Assembly: GCA_017515325.1 (NCBI GenBank)
Contig: JAFWGA010000038.1
Coordinates: forward strand, 1 to 64,000
Origin: Blautia sp.
GTDB lineage: Bacteria > Bacillota > Clostridia > Lachnospirales > Lachnospiraceae
Direction of reading: 5' to 3'
Length of the DNA: 64,000 nt
Under the pieces are notes generated by a model, which saw only the letters and a list, made by a program, of their open reading frames with translations, ran no database searches and was not told where the DNA came from. Shown here piece by piece: positions 28,299 through 37,282 of the stretch. A program made the translations under genes and the position numbers. The first letter of the stretch is position 1; each line of letters opens with the position of its first letter.

Positions 28299-29183
28299 TT
28301 ATTTTCCTGCATAATTGACAGCGAGAGATACCGCGCCCATCAGGAAGGAATAGATGGCGAACCATCGCAGCTTTGCTGTCTGCGAGATACGGAGTAAAAA
28401 ACGGATCAAAAACATTCCCATCAGAAAGCTGAGAAACATACCCCCGATATAGAAGCCGGCCTGCTGGGGAGGGAAAAAAGACCCCTCGGATTGAATCATA
28501 TCCAGCGTCAGAGCCGCTGCCACGGCGGGAACACTCATCAGATAGGAAAATTTGACAACAAACTTTCTTCCCAGGCCGGTCAGCAGGCCGGCACTGATGG
28601 TAAGGGCACTGCGGGACAGTCCGGGAAAAATGGCAAGACCCTGGCAGATCCCCAGCCAGGCAGCGGAATCAGAGGAAGCCTCTGTGATAGCCTTGCTCTC
28701 TCCTACCTGCCCCAGATCCAGCACCAGAAGAAAAATACCGGAAATCAGGGTAAAACAGCCGGGAAGCAGGGGAGAACTGACCGAGAGCGGGACAAGGTTT
28801 CTTCCCAGGTATCCGATCAGACAAGTGGGAAGGAAGGAAATCCAGATCAGGAGGGTAAGCCTGCGCCAGGTACCCGTGATGAACCGGCGATAAGGGATAT
28901 CCGCTTCCTTTGACTTCCTATTGTGATGGTAAAGATACAGATTGCTGATTCCATCGACAGTCAGACCCAAAGTCTCAGACAGAATATGGAGAAAATCTTT
29001 TCTGAAGGTGACCAGAACAGCCAGCGCGGTACCTGCATGCAGCATTACCGCGAATCGGATTCCATTTACTTCCTCAAGTCCCCACAGCTGCAGGATCAGA
29101 ATAATATGTCCAAAGCTGCTGACGGGCAGAAATTCCGTTATACTCTGGACCAGACTACACACAAACATGACAAAAAAAGACAT
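28299..29183 (-). CDS. uppP: Undecaprenyl-diphosphatase (BacA/UppP)
   Basis: A 294-residue membrane protein with about eight hydrophobic segments. '[14 protein letters not shown]' near the N terminus and '[26 protein letters not shown]' in the middle are the two conserved catalytic motifs. The enzyme recycles the lipid carrier for peptidoglycan synthesis on the outer face of the membrane. AGGGGAG lies about 12 bases before the ATG, and a strong promoter lies about 50-75 bases upstream. ftsK follows with only a few bases between. Confidence 0.93.
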   Translation of the reverse strand: MSFFVMFVCSLVQSITEFLPVSSFGHIILILQLWGLEEVNGIRFAVMLHAGTALAVLVTFRKDFLHILSETLGLTVDGISNLYLYHHNRKSKEADIPYRRFITGTWRRLTLLIWISFLPTCLIGYLGRNLVPLSVSSPLLPGCFTLISGIFLLVLDLGQVGESKAITEASSDSAAWLGICQGLAIFPGLSRSALTISAGLLTGLGRKFVVKFSYLMSVPAVAAALTLDMIQSEGSFFPPQQAGFYIGGMFLSFLMGMFLIRFLLRISQTAKLRWFAIYSFLMGAVSLAVNYAGK

Positions 29184-29229
29184 GACAGCAACTTGACTCC
29201 CCTGGAAATTCGTTGACTATAACTGTATG

Positions 29230-29258
29230 ATTTTAACAATATTATGATTCTCCGTCAA
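29230..29258 (-). promoter_or_regulatory. Sigma-A type promoter of uppP
   Basis: On the minus strand TTGACG (29258-29253) and TAAAAT (29235-29230) are 17 bases apart, about 50 bases before the uppP start. The nfnAB terminator lies just upstream. Confidence 0.78.
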
Positions 29259-29291
29259 GTGCTTTCATCGGTGATGCCGTTCAATCAAAAG

Positions 29292-29335
29292 GAGACGATT
29301 CTGTGTACCGTTCACCATACACAGAACCGTCTCCA
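29292..29335 (-). terminator. Terminator of the nfnAB operon
   Basis: A 17-bp stem: GGAGACGGTTCTGTGTA pairs with TACACAGAATCGTCTCC on the minus strand (one G-U pair), 10-base loop, then CTTTTG. It begins about 7 bases after the nfnB stop. Confidence 0.72.
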
Positions 29336-29342
29336 TCTCTTC

Positions 29343-30731
29343 TTATTTGCTCTTGATAAACTGATCGATACCCTTGGCGCCGGCCTTTCCTGCTCCCATG
29401 GCAAGAATAACCGTTGCCGCACCTGTTACGGCATCGCCGCCGGCGTAAACACCTTCCTTGGAGGTCTGGCCGAATTCTTCATCAGCGATGATGCATTTGC
29501 GCTTGTTCACGTCAAGCCCGACGGTAGTGGAGGAGATCAGCGGGTTGGGAGAGGTTCCCAGGGACATGATGACCGTATCCACTTCAATCTCGAACTCAGA
29601 ACCGGGGATTTCCACCGGACGTCTTCTGCCGGAGGCATCCGGCTCGCCCAGCTCCATACGGATGCAGCGGATGCCGGTGACCCAGTCTTTGTCGTCTGTC
29701 AGGATCTCGGTAGGATTGCAGAGAAGGTCAAACTGTACGCCCTCCTCTTTGGCATGATGGACTTCCTCCGCACGGGCGGGAAGCTCAGCCTCAGAACGGC
29801 GATAGATGATATGGACCTCAGCTCCCAGGCGAAGGGCGGTACGGGCAGCATCCATAGCCACATTTCCGCCGCCAACCACAGCGACCTTCTTGCCGTGGGC
29901 GATAGGGGTATCATAGTCATCTCTGTATGCCTTCATCAGGTTGTTCCTGGTCAGGTATTCATTGGCGGACATCACTCCGTTGGCCTGTTCGCCAGGGATA
30001 TGCATGAACATCGGGAGACCGGCGCCGGAGCCGATAAAGACTGCCTCGAAGCCTTCTTCCTTCAAAAGCTCGTCGATGGTGACAGACTTTCCGATGATAA
30101 CATTGGTCTCAATCTTTACTCCCAGAGATTTCACATTCTCGATCTCGGCATCCACGACCTTGCTCTTGGGAAGACGGAATTCCGGAATGCCGTAGCTAAG
30201 CACGCCGCCGGCCTTATGCAGGGCCTCGAAAATTGTGACATCATAACCCATACGAGCCAGGTCTCCGGCACAGGTCAGACCTGCAGGGCCGGAACCGATG
30301 ACAGCGATCTTGTGGCCGTTCTTTTCTGCGGCAGGAATAGGCTTGATCCCGTTTTCCTTTGCCCAGTCAGCCACAAAACGCTCCAGCTTACCAATGGAAA
30401 CCGCGTCGCCCTTGACCCCGCGAACACATTTGCCCTCGCACTGGGTTTCCTGGGGACACACACGGCCACAGACAGCGGGAAGGGCACTGGACTCACCAAT
30501 GATCTGATATGCCTTTTCAAAGTTTCCTTCCTTGATTTCCGTGATGAACCCTGGAATATTGATGGAAACCGGACATCCCTGTACGCAGCGGGGTTTTTTG
30601 CAGCCTAAGCAACGCACTGCCTCTTCCATGGCTTCTTCTTTATTGTAGCCGAGGCACACCTCGTCGAAATTCGTAGCGCGAACCTTCGGATCCTGTTCTC
30701 TGACAGGAATTCTAACCAATACATCTCCCAT
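29343..30731 (-). CDS. nfnB: NADH-dependent ferredoxin:NADP oxidoreductase, large subunit NfnB (GltA-like)
   Basis: The 462-residue protein belongs to the glutamate synthase small-subunit family. Iron-sulfur ligands occur in 'CLGCKKPRCVQGCPV' and 'CPQETQCEGKCVRG'; an FAD-binding 'IGSGPAGLTCAGDLARMGYDVTIFE' site and an NAD(P)-binding 'VVGGGNVAMDAARTALRLGAEVHIIYR' site follow. No large glutamate synthase gene is nearby; instead the partner immediately upstream is the PyrK-like NfnA, so I assign it to electron-bifurcating NfnAB rather than glutamate synthase. Its ATG shares one base with the nfnA stop (TAATG). Confidence 0.85.
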   Translation of the reverse strand: MGDVLVRIPVREQDPKVRATNFDEVCLGYNKEEAMEEAVRCLGCKKPRCVQGCPVSINIPGFITEIKEGNFEKAYQIIGESSALPAVCGRVCPQETQCEGKCVRGVKGDAVSIGKLERFVADWAKENGIKPIPAAEKNGHKIAVIGSGPAGLTCAGDLARMGYDVTIFEALHKAGGVLSYGIPEFRLPKSKVVDAEIENVKSLGVKIETNVIIGKSVTIDELLKEEGFEAVFIGSGAGLPMFMHIPGEQANGVMSANEYLTRNNLMKAYRDDYDTPIAHGKKVAVVGGGNVAMDAARTALRLGAEVHIIYRRSEAELPARAEEVHHAKEEGVQFDLLCNPTEILTDDKDWVTGIRCIRMELGEPDASGRRRPVEIPGSEFEIEVDTVIMSLGTSPNPLISSTTVGLDVNKRKCIIADEEFGQTSKEGVYAGGDAVTGAATVILAMGAGKAGAKGIDQFIKSK

Positions 30732-31618
30732 TATTTTTCACCTCCGCAATGGCCGCAGCCGCCATGATGGGTATCCCCCTCCTGATATTCCAGAAGCTTC
30801 CTGCCTTCTTCTGTCTTATACATCTGCATTCTCTTCATAGCCAGTTCAAAATTAACCTTGTGTCCGTCGAACTCAGGTCCGTCTACGCAGGCAAACTTCA
30901 CTTCATCCCCGACAACAAGACGGCAGGCTCCGCACATTCCGGTGCCGTCAACCATGATGGGGTTCATGCTGACGATGGTAGGAATGCCAAGCTCTTTAGT
31001 CAGAAGGCAAACAAACTTCATCATGATCATCGGACCGATCGCCACGCACAGATCATACTGCTTGCCCTGATTCTGAACCAGGTCACGCAGCACGTCCGTA
31101 CCCATACCCTTGCGGATATAAGAACCGTCGTCTGTGGTCAGATAGAGATTGGAGACGGCGCTCATCTCCTTCTCCAGGATGATCAGATCCTTACTCCTGG
31201 CACCGATAATGGCATCTGCGGTAACGCCATGCTCATGGAGCCATTTCAGCTGAGGATAGACCGGAGCGGTACCGACACCACCGCCGACAAAGACGATCCG
31301 TTTCTTCTTCAGTTCTTCAGGATCCTCCTTTGTAAGCTCTGAGGGCTGCCCTAGGGGACCGACGAAATCCATGAAAGAATCCCCTTGCTTAAGCTCCTTC
31401 ATCCTCTGAGTTGAAGCACCGATCGGCTGGAAAACGATAGTAATGATTCCCTTTTCCCCGTCATAATCACAGATGGTTAAAGGAATGCGCTCGCTGTATT
31501 CATCAACCTTGGCGATAATGAACTGTCCAGGCAGGCAGTGCTTGGCAATGCGCGGAGCCAGAACGTCCATGCAGTAGATGTTCGCAGCGAGCATTTCTGC
31601 TCTCAGAATTTTGTACAT
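30731..31618 (-). CDS. nfnA: NADH-dependent ferredoxin:NADP oxidoreductase, small subunit NfnA
   Basis: A 295-residue flavoprotein of the PyrK/ferredoxin-NADP reductase family: FAD-binding 'RIPLTICDYD' region, NAD-binding 'RIVFVGGGVGTAPVYPQLKWL', and a C-terminal 2Fe-2S site in 'GTGMCGACRLVVGDEVKFACVDGPEFDG'. With NfnB it couples NADH oxidation and reduced ferredoxin to two NADPH, the usual NADPH source of saccharolytic Clostridia. It could alternatively be called sulfide dehydrogenase subunit beta. GCAGGAGGT precedes the ATG. Confidence 0.87.
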   Translation of the reverse strand: MYKILRAEMLAANIYCMDVLAPRIAKHCLPGQFIIAKVDEYSERIPLTICDYDGEKGIITIVFQPIGASTQRMKELKQGDSFMDFVGPLGQPSELTKEDPEELKKKRIVFVGGGVGTAPVYPQLKWLHEHGVTADAIIGARSKDLIILEKEMSAVSNLYLTTDDGSYIRKGMGTDVLRDLVQNQGKQYDLCVAIGPMIMMKFVCLLTKELGIPTIVSMNPIMVDGTGMCGACRLVVGDEVKFACVDGPEFDGHKVNFELAMKRMQMYKTEEGRKLLEYQEGDTHHGGCGHCGGEK

Positions 31619-31653
31619 TAGGTTACCTCCTGCATAAGTTTATAAAAATAGCC

Positions 31654-31688
31654 TTGCCGTTCAGAGCAAAAAGAAATATGAACGGCAA
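31654..31688 (-). terminator. Terminator after yebC
   Basis: TTGCCGTTCA (10 bp) is repeated as its reverse complement at 31654-31663 and 31679-31688. On the minus strand the stem is followed by GGCTATTTTTAT, so it would end yebC transcription; the nfnA ribosome site begins about 20 bases later. Confidence 0.65.
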
Positions 31689-31708
31689 AAACAATGGGTT
31701 ACAATGCA

Positions 31709-32437
31709 TTATTCATCCCAGTTGTGCCAGACATCCGTCACATCGTCATCATCATCCAGAAGATCCAGAGTCTTCTGAAGGTCATGGATGGCCTTCTCAT
31801 CCGTCAGCTCGACCCATGTCTGGGGAATCATGGCAATCTGAGCCTCCAAAAGCGGAACCTTGGCATTTTCAAGGGCTTCCCGCACAGCACTGAAATCATC
31901 CGGAGCGGTCAGAACTTCATAGCTGTCCTCCTCGTCCGAAAAGTCCTCGGCGCCGGCATCGAGCGCAATCATCATCAGCTCGTCGGCGTCCATTTCGCAT
32001 TCCTCTTTATCGATGATGATCTGGCCCTTCTGGTCAAACATAAAGGATACGCAGCCTTGAGTTCCGATATTGCCGTTTCCTTTGGAGAAGGCGTTGCGGA
32101 CATTGCTGGCGGTTCTGTTTTTATTGTCGGTCAGAGTCTCGACAATGATGGCTACGCCGTTAGGACCATAGCCTTCATAGACGGCTCTCTCATAGGAGTC
32201 TGCGTTGTCAGAACCGGCAGCCTTCTTGATGCCGCGATCAATGGTGTCATTCGGCATGTTGTTGGCTTTTGCCTTGGCGATCACGTCCCTGAGCTTACTG
32301 TTGTTTGCCGGGTCAGCACCGCCGGCTTTTACTGCCATGACGATCTCACGGCCGATGATGGTGAAGATCTTACCTTTTTTTGCGTCATTCTTTTCTTTTT
32401 TATGCTTGATATTGGCAAATTTAGAATGTCCGGACAT
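31709..32437 (-). CDS. YebC/PmpR family protein
   Basis: A 242-residue protein starting '[22 protein letters not shown]', continuing with '[22 protein letters not shown]' and '[19 protein letters not shown]', all invariant in the YebC family. Members are annotated as DNA-binding regulators, and YebC-type proteins have been linked to relief of ribosome stalling at proline-rich sequences. The start at 32437 (MSGHS) has AAGGAG about 9 bases upstream; the ATG two codons earlier is less likely. Confidence 0.94.
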   Translation of the reverse strand: MSGHSKFANIKHKKEKNDAKKGKIFTIIGREIVMAVKAGGADPANNSKLRDVIAKAKANNMPNDTIDRGIKKAAGSDNADSYERAVYEGYGPNGVAIIVETLTDNKNRTASNVRNAFSKGNGNIGTQGCVSFMFDQKGQIIIDKEECEMDADELMMIALDAGAEDFSDEEDSYEVLTAPDDFSAVREALENAKVPLLEAQIAMIPQTWVELTDEKAIHDLQKTLDLLDDDDDVTDVWHNWDE

Positions 32438-32535
32438 ACACACTACTCCTTCGAAAATTTAGTTTTGGACGTTGATCCAATGATTTGATTCTTTTCATCA
32501 CCCAATAAACATGACGGTAAGGAATATGATCCCTC

Positions 32536-33846
32536 TTAAGCCTCCAGCTTCTGGGCACGTACCTTTCCTATTATTTTATTACCTAATGAGAGAATTGTAA
32601 AGCGGTAACCGCAAGCTGTTATCTCTTTATCCATGTCAGCTGTGGTCGGGATATGTCCCAGGCAGGAGGTCAGATAGCCGTTCAGCGTCTCAAAGGCCAC
32701 ATCACCGAAGGAAATACCAAGCTCCTCTTCCACATCGTCCAGCCGGGTCAGAGCATCAATCACAAGGCTGCCTCCGCTCATCAGCCTGAAGCTGGCCTCC
32801 TCCTCGTCATATTCATCCATGATATCCCCGACAATTTCCTCCAGGATATCCTCCATGGAGACAAGGCCGGCTGTCTGTCCATATTCATCGACAACGATTG
32901 CCATATGGATCTTTCTTTTTTGCATAAACCGGAAGAGATCCCCGATGCTGCGTGTCTCCGGGATCAAGGCGGCATCCCGGATCAGGCCGGGAAGCTCCTT
33001 CAGGGGTTTGAAGTTTGCCCAGGAATTTTTGGTGAAGAATTTCAGCGCATCCTTGTAATGTACAACTCCGACAATATTATCGATGCTGTTCTCGTATACG
33101 GGATAGCGGGAATTTCCCTCCTCCAGCATGGTCTCCACGACCTCCTGGAGAAGACTGGACTGCTCAAAACCGATGATGCTTTTCCGATGTGTCATGATAT
33201 CGTGAGCCTGGGTCTCGTTAAAGGAGATGATATTCTGGATCATTTCCGCCTCATTTTCTTCAATGACGCCCTGCTCATGGGCTTCATCTACCATGGAAAT
33301 GATCTCCTCCTCCGTGACGGCGGCCTCTGCCTGGTCAAAATCCACCCCAAAGGGTCTGGCTGCCATACGAGCCATCAATCCGATGGCGAGTGTGAAGGGA
33401 GAAAAGAATCTGCAGAAATAATAAACGATATTGACATAGCGAAAGGCAAAGCGCTCCGATTGGTAGGTCCCGATCCGCCTGAAGGTTACGATCCCGAGTG
33501 AGGAGAGCAGAATGAGGCTGATCACCAGCAGGATACCAAGGGCAAGAAAATGCTCCTTGAACCTTGGAAAATGAAGGAAAAGATAGGGAAGAACGCCTGC
33601 TCCAAAGCAGATGCCGCTGGAAATGACCAGAAGAGGAACCGCATTGGCATATTGGCCTGGCCTGGCCAGAAGCTTCAGAATGCGGAGAGCCTTTTTCTCC
33701 CCTGTAAGAGCCCTTTTTTCGATATCCGCCTCCTTCAGGTTCCCAATCGCGGCGGAAAAGCCATAAAAAATCCCGTTAAGCCAGATCAGCAGTATAAAGA
33801 CATAGATGCCGGCAGGGGAAACCGGCATCATAGGAAAATCATCCAT
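32536..33846 (-). CDS. CNNM/CorC-type membrane transporter with CBS pair
   Basis: A 436-residue protein: an N-terminal DUF21 membrane domain with about four segments (10-160), a CBS pair ('DIMTHRKSIIGFEQ', 'RYPVYENSIDNIVGVVHYKDAL', 'MAIVVDEYGQTAGLVSMEDILEEIVGDI'), and a C-terminal CorC/HlyC domain. Relatives export Mg2+ or Co2+; the old name hemolysin C is misleading. ATG 33846 overlaps the alr stop by one base (TGATG) with GAGGAG upstream. Confidence 0.9.
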   Translation of the reverse strand: MDDFPMMPVSPAGIYVFILLIWLNGIFYGFSAAIGNLKEADIEKRALTGEKKALRILKLLARPGQYANAVPLLVISSGICFGAGVLPYLFLHFPRFKEHFLALGILLVISLILLSSLGIVTFRRIGTYQSERFAFRYVNIVYYFCRFFSPFTLAIGLMARMAARPFGVDFDQAEAAVTEEEIISMVDEAHEQGVIEENEAEMIQNIISFNETQAHDIMTHRKSIIGFEQSSLLQEVVETMLEEGNSRYPVYENSIDNIVGVVHYKDALKFFTKNSWANFKPLKELPGLIRDAALIPETRSIGDLFRFMQKRKIHMAIVVDEYGQTAGLVSMEDILEEIVGDIMDEYDEEEASFRLMSGGSLVIDALTRLDDVEEELGISFGDVAFETLNGYLTSCLGHIPTTADMDKEITACGYRFTILSLGNKIIGKVRAQKLEA

Positions 33847-34994
33847 CAAATCGTTTTCTCCTCGTCATAGAGATAGACCCGGGGTACCCTTTTTGAGATG
33901 TCGCAGACAAATTCATAGGGAAATCTCCCGGAGAGCTCCCCCAGAGTATCCACAGCAAGGAAGGCTTCACCATCCTTTCCCATCAGGGTTACTTCATCTC
34001 CGATCTTCACGTTCTCAATACCGGATACATCCACCATAAACTGATCCATACAGACCCTGCCGCAGATCGGAGCCTTCTTTCCATGAATCAAAACCCACCC
34101 CTTGTTGGAAAGGAGCCTGGGATATCCGTCCGCATATCCTACAGGGATGGTTGCCAGTCTGACAGGATGCGAGGCTACATATGTGCCTCCGTAGCTGACG
34201 GCATCCCCCGTTTTGATGGTTTTCAGGTAAGAAATCCGGCTTTTCAGCTCCATGACCGGCTTAAGAGGAAGCAAATCTCTCTCTACCTCTGAGGAGGGAT
34301 AGATACCGTAAATGGTAATACCCGCCCGAACCATGTCAAGCTGTGCCTGGGGAAAACGGATGATGCCCGCACTGTTGGAGCAATGCTTCAGCGGGATATG
34401 AATGTCTTCCTTCTCAAGCAGAGAAGCAAAATGCAAAAAGCGGTCCAGCTGCAGTCTTGCAGGGCTGATATCCGTCTCATCCGCCCTGGCGAAATGAGTG
34501 AACATGCCTTCTATTTCAAGTCCAGGCAGAGCCGAAATCTGTCGGATTTCTTCCATGGCCGGAGAATGATAATCAAAGCCGATCCGGCTCATGCCTGTAT
34601 CTACGGCAAGATGAATTTTCACTTTTTTCCCAAGCTTTAGCCCTGCTTGGGCATAAGCCAGGGCACAATCAAGGCTGCTGACGGCAATCCGTACATCCTG
34701 CGCAGCCAAAGCCTCCATGCTCTCCTCAAATACCAGTCCGAGAATCAGAATGGGCTTCCTGATTCCTGACTGTCTGAGCTGGATCGCTTCCTCTGCCGTT
34801 GCCACAGCAAATCCCCAGATATATTCGGCCTTCTCCATCATCTGAGCGATGGGGACGGCACCATGGCCGTAAGCGTCTGCCTTTATGACAGCCGTTATCT
34901 TAACCCCCTCCTTCAGATTCCGCCGCATTGCCTCAAAATTGTACCGAACCGCGTCCATATGGATCACTGCTTTGACTCTGCTATTCTCATTCAT
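33846..34994 (-). CDS. alr: Alanine racemase
   Basis: A 382-residue PLP enzyme that makes D-alanine for the cell wall. The PLP Lys is in 'VIKADAYGHGAVP' (about residue 38), and the catalytic Tyr region is 'ISYLKTIKTGDAVSYGGTYV' followed by 'TIPVGYADGYPRLL' and 'ICGRVCMDQFMVDVS'. Length and order of motifs are complete. The ATG has GAGGATA upstream and overlaps the end of the NAD(P)HX repair gene by 8 bases. Confidence 0.96.
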   Translation of the reverse strand: MNENSRVKAVIHMDAVRYNFEAMRRNLKEGVKITAVIKADAYGHGAVPIAQMMEKAEYIWGFAVATAEEAIQLRQSGIRKPILILGLVFEESMEALAAQDVRIAVSSLDCALAYAQAGLKLGKKVKIHLAVDTGMSRIGFDYHSPAMEEIRQISALPGLEIEGMFTHFARADETDISPARLQLDRFLHFASLLEKEDIHIPLKHCSNSAGIIRFPQAQLDMVRAGITIYGIYPSSEVERDLLPLKPVMELKSRISYLKTIKTGDAVSYGGTYVASHPVRLATIPVGYADGYPRLLSNKGWVLIHGKKAPICGRVCMDQFMVDVSGIENVKIGDEVTLMGKDGEAFLAVDTLGELSGRFPYEFVCDISKRVPRVYLYDEEKTI

Positions 34995-36588
34995 GATATA
35001 TCCTCGTACACAATGTTTCCAGCAGGGAGCCTGCTGTTATGGATGCCTCTGAGTGAAGCCTTGCAGCCTTTTCTCCGCAGCTGCCATGAAGGAAAACCCC
35101 AAGGGCTGCCTTCAGACTCATGGGAACCGCCTTCTCCTGACGGGTCGTGGCGATGCATCCGCCGATGATTCCTGCCAGGACATCCCCACTGCCGGCAGTA
35201 GCCATACCGGAATTGCCGGCTCCATAGACAAAAATCCTTCCCTGGGCATCCGCTGTCACCGTGCTGGAATCCTTTAGCACACACACGGCACCGGTCTGCC
35301 TGGCAAGGGCAAGGCAAAAGCCCGGACGGTCTGACTTCAGAGCCTCGATGCTTTCTTTGCACAACCGCTGCATTTCCCCCATATGCGGAGTCAGAACTGT
35401 CTGCCCGTTCAGATAGGCCTGCCAGTCAGGGTTTGCGGCCAGCAGGTTCAGGCCGTCCGCATCCAGAACAAGGGGTTTTCCCTCCAGAGCAGCATGGGCC
35501 AGGAACCATCCCGCCTTAAAGCCGGCACTTGGGCCGGTTCCAAGACCAGGACCTACGACCAGAACGTCACACCAGGCAAGAGCCGCTTCAAAGCCCTTTT
35601 CCTCAGAGGAAAAATCCAGAATAGCCTCTGGCAGCAGACACTGCAGAGGAATCCGGTTTTCCTCCACCGTCAGGATTTTCACCATGCCGGCTCCCGAACG
35701 CAGGACTGCGCTTGAACACAGATAAGCGGCGCCGCACATCCCGGCCTGGCCTGCCACCACCAGAACCTTGCCGAAGCTTCCTTTATTGCCGGCAGGATTC
35801 CTCTTGTTCAACAGTGCCAGATCGGATGTCTCCAAGAGCCAGGCTTCCTGCCATGACTCCAGCCCGACCTGGCTGTTTCCGCCTGACATAGCCGGATCGA
35901 GTTGACAAAAGGCGCTTTCATCATGACAGTCCGGAAGGTCCCGGTTGTCATAGATCCCTACATCTGCCGTGAAGACTTTTCCCGCATACTCTCTTCCCGG
36001 ACTGAGCAGGAGTCCGGTCTTGGTATAGGCAAAGGTTATGGTTTCATCTGCATGAAAAGCGATTCCCAGGATCTGACCGGTAGAAGCATCGATTCCCGAG
36101 GGAAGATCCACCGCGATACGATATGCCTTAGCCCTATTCATCCTTTGGATCAACCGGAAATAGCTTCCTTCCAAAGGGCGGGAGAGGCCGACGCCAAAAA
36201 GAGCGTCCACCAGAATGCTGCAGGTATCAATATCATCTTCTTTTGCAAGAGGCACATGATAGGCAGCAGCGATAGCCAGCTGCTCTTTCGTCTGCTCTGT
36301 ATGATGGGCAGGATCCCCAGCCGGATAATAAGCTGCCTCCAGTCCCTTCAGATGGAGCAGTCTGGCAATGGCAAGGCCATCGCCGCCATTATTGCCGCTG
36401 CCGCAGACAATGACAATCCGGGGCTTGACTCCCCTTGCGGAAGAAAAAAACTCCTCCGCCACAGAGAGGATACGCTCTGCTGCAGCCATGGCAGCTCTTT
36501 CCATCAAAACCATAGAAGGTACATGACATTTTTCCATGGTATCCGCATCCAGCCGTTTCATCAGTGAAGCACTTACCAGCTTTTTCAA
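34987..36588 (-). CDS. nnr: Bifunctional NAD(P)HX epimerase / ADP-dependent dehydratase
   Basis: A 533-residue fusion that repairs hydrated NADH/NADPH. The YjeF N domain (1-215, epimerase) has 'PSMVLMERAA', 'IVCGSGNNGGDGLAIARLL' and 'DLPSGIDASTGQ'. The carbohydrate-kinase-like C domain (about 240-530, dehydratase) has 'GSFGKVLVVAGQAGMCGAAYL', 'VLTPHMGEMQRL' and 'NSGMATAGSGDVLAGIIGG'. I prefer a TTG start at 36588 (GGGAGG 6 bases before; gives the family start KKLVSASLMKRLD); an ATG at 36612 overlapping the rex stop is the alternative and adds eight residues. Confidence 0.93.
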   Translation of the reverse strand: MKKLVSASLMKRLDADTMEKCHVPSMVLMERAAMAAAERILSVAEEFFSSARGVKPRIVIVCGSGNNGGDGLAIARLLHLKGLEAAYYPAGDPAHHTEQTKEQLAIAAAYHVPLAKEDDIDTCSILVDALFGVGLSRPLEGSYFRLIQRMNRAKAYRIAVDLPSGIDASTGQILGIAFHADETITFAYTKTGLLLSPGREYAGKVFTADVGIYDNRDLPDCHDESAFCQLDPAMSGGNSQVGLESWQEAWLLETSDLALLNKRNPAGNKGSFGKVLVVAGQAGMCGAAYLCSSAVLRSGAGMVKILTVEENRIPLQCLLPEAILDFSSEEKGFEAALAWCDVLVVGPGLGTGPSAGFKAGWFLAHAALEGKPLVLDADGLNLLAANPDWQAYLNGQTVLTPHMGEMQRLCKESIEALKSDRPGFCLALARQTGAVCVLKDSSTVTADAQGRIFVYGAGNSGMATAGSGDVLAGIIGGCIATTRQEKAVPMSLKAALGVFLHGSCGEKAARLHSEASITAGSLLETLCTRIYHE

Positions 36589-36608
36589 GGTAAACCTCCC
36601 GTCATCAC

Positions 36609-37256
36609 TCATTCGTCCCCGCAATGGCTCTTCTTATACTCGCCCAGCTTATAGGATAAGGTCATGAGACTCTCGGATAGATGGACATTCTCAACGATCA
36701 CATACTCCGGGGTATCCAGATCCAGATGGGCAAAATTCCAGATCGCCTTTATCCCGTTTTCTACCAGAAGGTCCGCCATCTGAGCTGCCTTATTCTTAGG
36801 GAGGGTCAGAATCGCAATATCCACCGGACTGCTCTTCAGGAAGTCAGGTAAATCCTGAACCATCCGGATCTCTATCCCTCTGACGGTAATACCCGCCAAA
36901 ACCGGATTCACGTCAAAGATCCCTACCAGCTTGAAGCCTCTTTTTTCAAAATCTCCATAATTGGCCAGTGCCTGCCCTAAGTTTCCCGCTCCGACTATGA
37001 TCATGGGATGAACCACATCCAGGCCCAGAATCCTGCCGATCTCTGTATACAGGTATGCAACATTGTAGCCATAGCCTTGCTGGCCGAACCCCCCGAAATG
37101 ATTCAGGTCCTGACGGATCTGAGAGGCAGTCACACGCATTATTTTGCTAAGGTCGCCGGAAGAGATTCGTTCCACCTTGTTTTCCATAAGCTCTCCCAGA
37201 TAACGGTAATATCTGGGCAGCCGATTGATCACTGCTTTTGAAATCTCTTTATCCAT
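36609..37256 (-). CDS. rex: Redox-sensing transcriptional repressor Rex
   Basis: The 215-residue protein has the Rex winged helix ('ISKAVINRLPRYYRYLGEL', 'RISSGDLSKIMRVTASQIRQDLNHFGGFGQQGYGYNV' shortened here) and a Rossmann domain ('IIVGAGNLGQALANY') that reads the NADH/NAD ratio. Rex represses fermentation and redox genes when NADH is low. AGGAGG lies 6 bases before the ATG at 37256; the longer upstream frame overlaps the ABC-F gene. Placing it next to NAD(P)HX repair is thematically consistent. Confidence 0.95.
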   Translation of the reverse strand: MDKEISKAVINRLPRYYRYLGELMENKVERISSGDLSKIMRVTASQIRQDLNHFGGFGQQGYGYNVAYLYTEIGRILGLDVVHPMIIVGAGNLGQALANYGDFEKRGFKLVGIFDVNPVLAGITVRGIEIRMVQDLPDFLKSSPVDIAILTLPKNKAAQMADLLVENGIKAIWNFAHLDLDTPEYVIVENVHLSESLMTLSYKLGEYKKSHCGDE

Positions 37257-37282
37257 GAAACGCCTCCTGGTCGGTACAAATC

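Noticed and set aside
29244..30608. A 454-codon plus-strand open frame
   Set aside because: It is fully antisense to nfnB, whose iron-sulfur, FAD and NAD(P) motifs are unmistakable; the plus frame has no recognised motif and no ribosome site.
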